Source: Cryptomeria japonica (taxonomy: Eukaryota > Streptophyta > Pinopsida > Cupressales > Cupressaceae). Taken from it: 64,000 nt of DNA. Shown in pieces: positions 58,543 through 64,000 of this stretch. Below the pieces are notes generated by a model. That model did no database searches. It saw only the letters and a program-made list of their open reading frames with translations, and was not told where the DNA came from. Position 1 is the stretch's first letter, and each line of letters opens with the position of its first letter. Both the position numbers and the translations under genes were made by a program. The DNA lies in NCBI RefSeq assembly GCF_030272615.1, contig NC_081412.1, positions 106,669,796-106,733,795 on the forward strand, in the 5' to 3' direction.

Positions 58543-61340
58543 ACAAGAATAACCTTAGAAATATTTGTGGGAAGAAAAGTTTTGATGAAAGGACTTAGCT
58601 AGGACTTTGATATGATTTGGATTTGATGAAATTAAATAGATTGATTGATGGGGTATTTGGATTAGGACACTAGTTTTATTAAGACTGCACCTTAGTCCTT
58701 GGATGAGGATTTTAGGTGGGAGATGTTGATGAAACCACTAGCAAGGTAACAACCGAGCTGGGTAAAATTTAGACCTTAGGATAATGATCAAAGTCTTTTT
58801 TTTACTAAGGATTGACTAATGATCCAAAGAAAAATAAAGACGTAGGATAAGAGTCTTGATCAACTCAAAGGATGAGGCAAAGGTACTTGGGGGAGATTCT
58901 TTCCCCAGTACAAAGGCCAAATGATTAATTTATTAAAGATGAGGTCTAAATAGAACTTCACAAGGCATAAAACCTTAGTGTGAGGTTGATTTTATTGAAG
59001 GATGATTGATTGAGGATTGATTTGATCAAAGTTGATTAATTAAAGATTGATTGATGTGCTAAGTACTTAGAAAAGGTTGATGACTAGAAGAACTTGATGT
59101 CTAGATTATACTTGATATAAAAATGATTCAATAAGTGATAGGTTCGGATGGAAAATTGTATGAAGGTATGTGACCACCCCGATTTTGACAATAGTTGGTA
59201 TTGAAAGACAAGTCATATCCTTGGTGTAAAGCTCAGACTCTTAGTTCATCACTAGCATCAAACTCATTGCTATGGTCATGAATATAATCATGATATCGGT
59301 GCAAAAGGTTCTATGTTTGAGCAAGAGTCTGCGGTTGGTATACTAAAACTTTCAGCGTCTAATGAGTTGCGCTTATGTGAGATTCTTCTTCTTGATTGGA
59401 CAATGGATTGGCTTCTTAGGATACTTGTACAAATTAGGCTTATGAAACATGAAGCAAGTGGAGTGCTGATGTAGTTTGACTAATTGGAAAATTTGGACTT
59501 AAGTGTGACTTGGACTTGACTAAGGTTGGTTCAAAATTTGACTAGGTTATGACTGGGACAAAACTAGGACATGACTCAAGGATGACTAGGGACTATGACT
59601 TGGACTACGCTTGACTTGGATTATAATGTGACAAAAGGTGACTTAGACTTGGACTATGATGACTAGGATGTTGGCTTGGATACACTAATTCTACTCTTGG
59701 CAAGAAGACATAGAAAACACATTATCCATTGACTCAAATAGAGACATTTAGCCCAACATGCTATCTTAGGAAGTTGTTTGAGGAGGAAAACCTTTGCTTG
59801 CTGACTCGGTAGTTGTTGAGTCTCACACAATGGATTCTCAACGTCATATTAGCCAACTCCAAACACTAATGGGGGCACAATATGGCAAGTCCCTTGGGGG
59901 AGTTATTATCTCCCTTTCACAAAGATTATCCACCTCTTGGAGGTGAACCGTGTGCCCTCTAATCCTTGATCTCTTAGTAAGGGATTCTATTTGAAGACTA
60001 CCCTTTGTAGTCGTGCAAGCATGATTGAGGCATATAGCCCAACAAAGTACCAAACAAGATGTAGTCACGCAAGCGTGATTGAGACCTAAAGGCCCTACAA
60101 AATGCCCGATATGAGTGTAAACTCTCAAATAGCTCTGTCCTTCGAGACTTTCATCCTAAGAGACCTATTTATTATAGTGAGTTGAAATGCTTGGGTTTTA
60201 GCCATACTCACTTGGGTTGTTCCCCTCTTATCAATGCATGTGCGAGTGTGCCAGGCAAATCGAGAGGGAAGGCTCTCTAAGATTGAAAAAACATGCAAGC
60301 AAACTAGAAAAGTTTCAAGGGTTTGGATTTTTGATTGTCTATATAGACAAGAGCATACTCCCCTACCTCTACGCTTTCCTCAAACACAAAACAAATAGTT
60401 ATTTTACCCAATTATATTTAAGTGCCTAAGAAAACAATTAAAAAGACACAATGTTTGCCTGTATCTCCTTAGGAAACCTACAAAACAACGAATTAGTAGT
60501 CCTGTGGTTTGAACAATAAATTATTTGACAAGCAAAATCTTGTACTAACGTTCTACAAAAACACAGGTCAATAGTCTCAAATTATGTCTTGGACCAATCG
60601 GGAAAAACTTGCAAACTCAAAGATTTGATCAATAACACAAAATTCAACAAAACTAGCACTTGCACTATTCTGCAAAAGGTCGCGTTGAAGTGCCTCTGCA
60701 AGCGTCGAAATGCATGCGTACACGCTGAAGTGAGGCCTGAATGCTTAAACAAAAAAATGCAAAAAAATTGTAGAGCTCATAAAAGACACAGATTATACCT
60801 GCATGTCGTTGCACTGTTCTATTATCGATTGCACCAAAGTGCGAGCGCTTGCACCAAAATAGAAAAACAAGTTGGCACTTAGCAGCAAATTTGAAAAATC
60901 AAATTTTTAAAAATAAGTTGGATGTTTTCGAAGTGCTCGCACTAAAGCGACATTTCTAAAATAAAAAAGGCTAGATTAAAAGGATTAACTATTCTTATTT
61001 TATTTTTAGGTTTTTTTCTTTTTGTGTTTTTTAAATAACTGATTACAGAACTGAAACATAATGTGCAAAAACAAAAACAAAATTAGAAAGTAGATGAAGT
61101 AATGCTGTAGGCGGACGCTATTTCTGCAACGCTCATGCTAATCGACAAACCTACAAAAAGGCAGGTTAGGTAAAATTTGAATTTAAACCTAACGCGCTAA
61201 AGCGTGTGTGCACACGTTGAAGCTCGTATCGCTCGCACTGAACCCGTATCTCTCACACCAAAATGTAGTTGCTCGTGCTAAATTGATACCTACAACTAAA
61301 AGCTCACAAAAACTTCAAGAAAAACTAAATTAGGGATGTG
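58543..61340 (-). other. Leader of element C
   Basis: No gene accepted; plus frames at 60217-60429 and 60589-60882 have no support. 59765-60230 is homologous to B's leader. 59455-59690 is a degenerate GACTTGGACT repeat. 60690-61280 has scattered GCTCGCACTAAA-type words. Confidence 0.6.
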
Positions 61341-61363
61341 GGTTCCACCGGGCGTGCCAAAAT
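61341..61363 (-). promoter_or_regulatory. Primer-binding site of C
   Basis: Element sense TTTTGGCACGCCCGGTGGAA and onwards, directly inside the 5' LTR end (…GGTTCA). Confidence 0.75.
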
Positions 61364-64000
61364 GAACCAAGGGAAAACTAGAGTGAGGGAATATGGGTAG
61401 TTAAAACACAAGTAAACATAAAAAATTAAAATAAACTCAAGAAATACCATTATACCTTTATAAGTCTCCACTTGTTCCTCAGATTGAGCATGATGAGGTT
61501 GGAATAGTGCCCTTCTCCAACCTGGTTGGATTTTCTCCTTGATTAGATGTGGTTGGCTCTCCAAATTGTACACGAGATAACTAAAGGAATGGTGAGATGG
61601 ATCGATTGAGGATGAAATGGGTATCCAAAATGAATGGCTAAATGATTGATGGGAAATTTGACTATAGTTTGGGTGCTTAGCTGATTTCTTGGACTCAAAA
61701 GGGCAGCATGAACTTACTTAATTTTGGAGATAAAAATAAAGGAGTGGAGTCTTCAATTTATAAAAAAAAGAGGAGAAATGGAGGGTTATGATTGATCCAA
61801 GATGGAGGGTCAAGATTGCATGTGATCCCACACATGGATCAAGAGGAGTTTGATGATATGATGAAGGAATAAGTATCCGGTAGAATACTGAGAGGGGGGG
61901 GGGTGAATCAATATACTCAAAAATTGATACAAACTCCCAAAGTCAGAATAAACTTATCAACAAAATAGCTCTGTCAAAATAATATCTCAAAGATTACCAA
62001 CATCGACCAATACCAACCGGTTTGACTATTATACCAACTTAACAGTAAACAATTTCAATCCTGTAAACATCAACAGTACTTAATCAAAAATCAACCTTTT
62101 CAACTCTCATGCTTCCAGTTATCATGCCTTAATCAAAATAGAAAATAAGATCATAACCACAAAAAGCATTCACCACTTGACACAAATATTTATACGTGGA
62201 AAACCCAAATAGGTAAAAACCATGGTGAGATGAGACTCATAAGGATAGTTATCTGAACTCTTATGAAGTTCACCCTATTAGGAGCCAAGCTTGTTAAAGC
62301 TTTACAATAAGTCCTATTAAGAACTAATTCCGGTTAGGAATCACCCAGTTGGAGGATTTTACAAATATGCCTTGATGAAAAGCACAATACCCTATTAGGA
62401 GTAACCAAGCTTGTTAGAGCTTACCCAGTTAGGGGATTTCAATTTTTGTTGTGATTGTTAATAAATAATAGTTTTTTCTTGATCTGTCTGAATAGCACTA
62501 CATCTGCTTGATCAGATCCTTCTTAAGCTTCAAATTTGCCTTCACTCAAACTGCAGATCCATCCTCCGGTTAGGCAATCTCACACTCAACTAATTTCTGC
62601 CACCCTCTTAAACAAAACAACATCATCGACCTTAAATACAAATCAAATAGGTCGGTAGCATAACAAAACCTAATTCTCATTATCGAGATTACAAACAAGT
62701 TGGTACAATCTTGACCGTTAGAAATCATAACAATCTCTTCACATTTAACAAGAAAATTCCAACCGCTCCATGATCACTGCTTCATCGATCTTGTAACTCA
62801 TCACGCGCTATGCATTTGATTCAATCCACTTTGCTCCTTTCCAAGACAATCAAACGCGCCAAAATAACTTGAACTTATCTTCATACAATGACCACATGTG
62901 TCACCATCATTACCTCTCAATATCAGATCTTAAACCAACAAACTTGATCGGTTAGGTTTTAACAAAAATAACTGGTAGGGTCTACTGGTTACTAACATAG
63001 AAAGGTAAGGTTTAACCTTATACACCGGTTTAACTTACAAACTACCATATACTGGTTTACAACATCTTCCACAAAGTTTATCATACCAGTTTACAATACA
63101 AAAGCAATAACAATAATAACATCAACAAAATCATGAATACCATTCACCGGTTCAATTGACATCAATGACAACATATCATTAATGCAATCTTTATGCAAAA
63201 TGCCAACAAAGTTGACAAGACAAGTGTGGAGTCCAAGAGATATGCCATAAAGACATTTTTTGTCTCCACACTCCTCAAGGTTTTTTGGGAAGGCTTCACA
63301 GTGCACATAGGGAAGACAAAATGAATAAAATATATTCCTTGAATGATGAGAAGGAGGAATTAAAAATTCTTCAAAAAGGGAGTATGGGGATTGGAGAAAT
63401 AAAAAGAAATTAAAAATTCCTTGGGTGAGGGGATACCTAGAGGAATGCGAGATTTTTGAAATTCTCACATTCACCTAGGAAAGGAGCATTTAAGGAAGGT
63501 AGTTGGATGGGGGGGTGCATAGAGAGATGTGAAGAGATCATTTAAGGAAAGTGTTTGAATGAGGGAACAAGGAGTTGGCTTTGTGGCTAATTATGAGGAT
63601 TAGCAACTAGCAACCCATTAGAAGAAAGATTAGAAAAGGGATTAGGTGAGGTTAGAACAAGTGGGATTTGTAGGAGGATTTGACTAGGAGAGAGAATGAG
63701 TGGAGGCAATTAAAAATTAAAGGAATAATGGTAAGTGGGATTAAGATAATTTTTAGAAGAATTAATTAGGTTAATGATGGATTAGGAAAAGGTGATTTGT
63801 AGGAATCACAAGGGTTAATTAATTAATTAAAGGGGAGATTTAGGAAGAATTAATTTAGGTTACTTTAGGAGAGGAATGGAAAATTGATTTATTAAATAAA
63901 TCAATTATTGGATTATAGCGACAATATTAATTTAATTTAATTTAATTTAATTAATATTGAGAAAGATAAGGATTAACATAATTAAATACAATAATCATGT
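61364..64000 (-). repeat. 5' LTR of element C (runs off the window)
   Basis: Pairs with 28795-31044. Interrupted by the insertion at 61851-63208. By comparison it should end about 50 bases beyond 64000. A minus-strand TATA-like TATAAATTG lies at 61754-61762. Confidence 0.9.
61851..63208. mobile_element. Second solo-LTR-like insertion, in C's 5' LTR
   Basis: 1358 bp, TGATGATATG to TGCCAACA, with a likely 5-bp duplication GAGTT/AAGTT (61846-61850, 63209-63213; one mismatch). The 3' LTR lacks it at the same place (29281-29300). Noncoding, rich in ACCGGTT words; shares CTGAGAGGGGGGGG and ATTTATACGTGGAAAACC with 29893-30809, so the two are distant relatives. Confidence 0.8.

Larger units (their letters stand above)
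28795..64000 (-). mobile_element. Element C: giant Tat/Ogre-type element, multiply nested
   Basis: Minus strand. 3' LTR 28795-31044, PPT 31045-31060, antisense PMD 31945-33997, sense extra ORF about 36120-41562, diverged repeat array around D, pol-gag 51289-58542, leader 58543-61340, PBS 61341-61363, 5' LTR from 61364 to beyond the window. Subtracting D, the solo A-type LTR and the two LTR insertions, and extrapolating the 5' LTR to about 64054, gives roughly 23.5 kb, in the size range known for Ogre elements. The two LTRs differ at about ten of the first 135 positions, more than in D, which fits D being younger. Confidence 0.85.

Noticed and set aside
60589-60882. 97-codon plus frame in C's leader
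   Set aside because: No homology and no counterpart in B's leader; short-word repeats explain it.
63091-63474. 127-codon minus frame
   Set aside because: It crosses the junction between an inserted solo-LTR-like element and C's LTR, so it cannot be one old gene.
1-64000. Host gene, tRNA or rRNA
   Set aside because: No frame outside transposon domains had recognisable host motifs, and I saw no cloverleaf with A and B boxes. A tRNAscan and BLASTX run would be decisive.

Overview
The window is plant nuclear repeat DNA, most likely from a very large, retrotransposon-packed seed-plant genome. A conifer or other gymnosperm fits best, but the sequence alone does not prove it. I see no host protein gene, rRNA or tRNA that I can support. 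Nearly everything is Ty3/gypsy LTR retrotransposon in nested layers. Where pol is readable it carries two RNase H domains (the usual one plus an archaeal-type one before integrase), which marks the Tat/Ogre lineage. All coding frames carry stops or frameshifts, so they are annotated as pseudogenes.

Layout. I use letters for the elements. (F, +) 1-2958: 3' end of an element with its 3' LTR at 1204. It interrupts the integrase of (A, +) 2959-9238, which has an integrase remnant, a (CT)n tract, an antisense plant-mobile-domain (PMD) gene and a 3' LTR at 7598-9238. A in turn sits against (E, +) 9239-17058: minisatellites, a second antisense PMD gene, and an LTR at 14415-15980 that has a polypurine tract (PPT) on its left AND a primer-binding site (PBS) on its right, i.e. 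a tandem-element junction. A TG/TA/CA microsatellite (17059-17299 and 28249-28794) is split by (B, -) 17300-28248, an element with both LTRs, pol and no recognisable gag. (C, -) starts at the microsatellite's right edge (28795) and runs off the window. It is a giant Tat element of about 23.5 kb once insertions are removed, with gag-pol at 51289-58542. Between pol and its 3' LTR lie an unidentified sense ORF (about 36120-41562) and a third antisense PMD gene (31945-33997).

C has itself been hit at least four times: by (D, +) 42187-49908, a gag-protease-only element with a perfect CAAAT target duplication; by a solo LTR of the A family (36620-38315) inside the unknown ORF; and by two different short LTR-like insertions, one in each of C's LTRs (29893-30809 and 61851-63208).

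Points most worth a second look: (1) an RNA-type hairpin that abuts or overlaps the start of the PPT in F, E, B, A and D (weaker in C), with arms that differ in sequence between families but still pair; (2) the same antisense PMD extra gene in three separate elements; (3) the unidentified sense ORF of C; (4) a conserved noncoding module of about 90 bp shared by the LTRs of the A family and the leader of D, which with a shared PPT suggests that A-type elements mobilise D.
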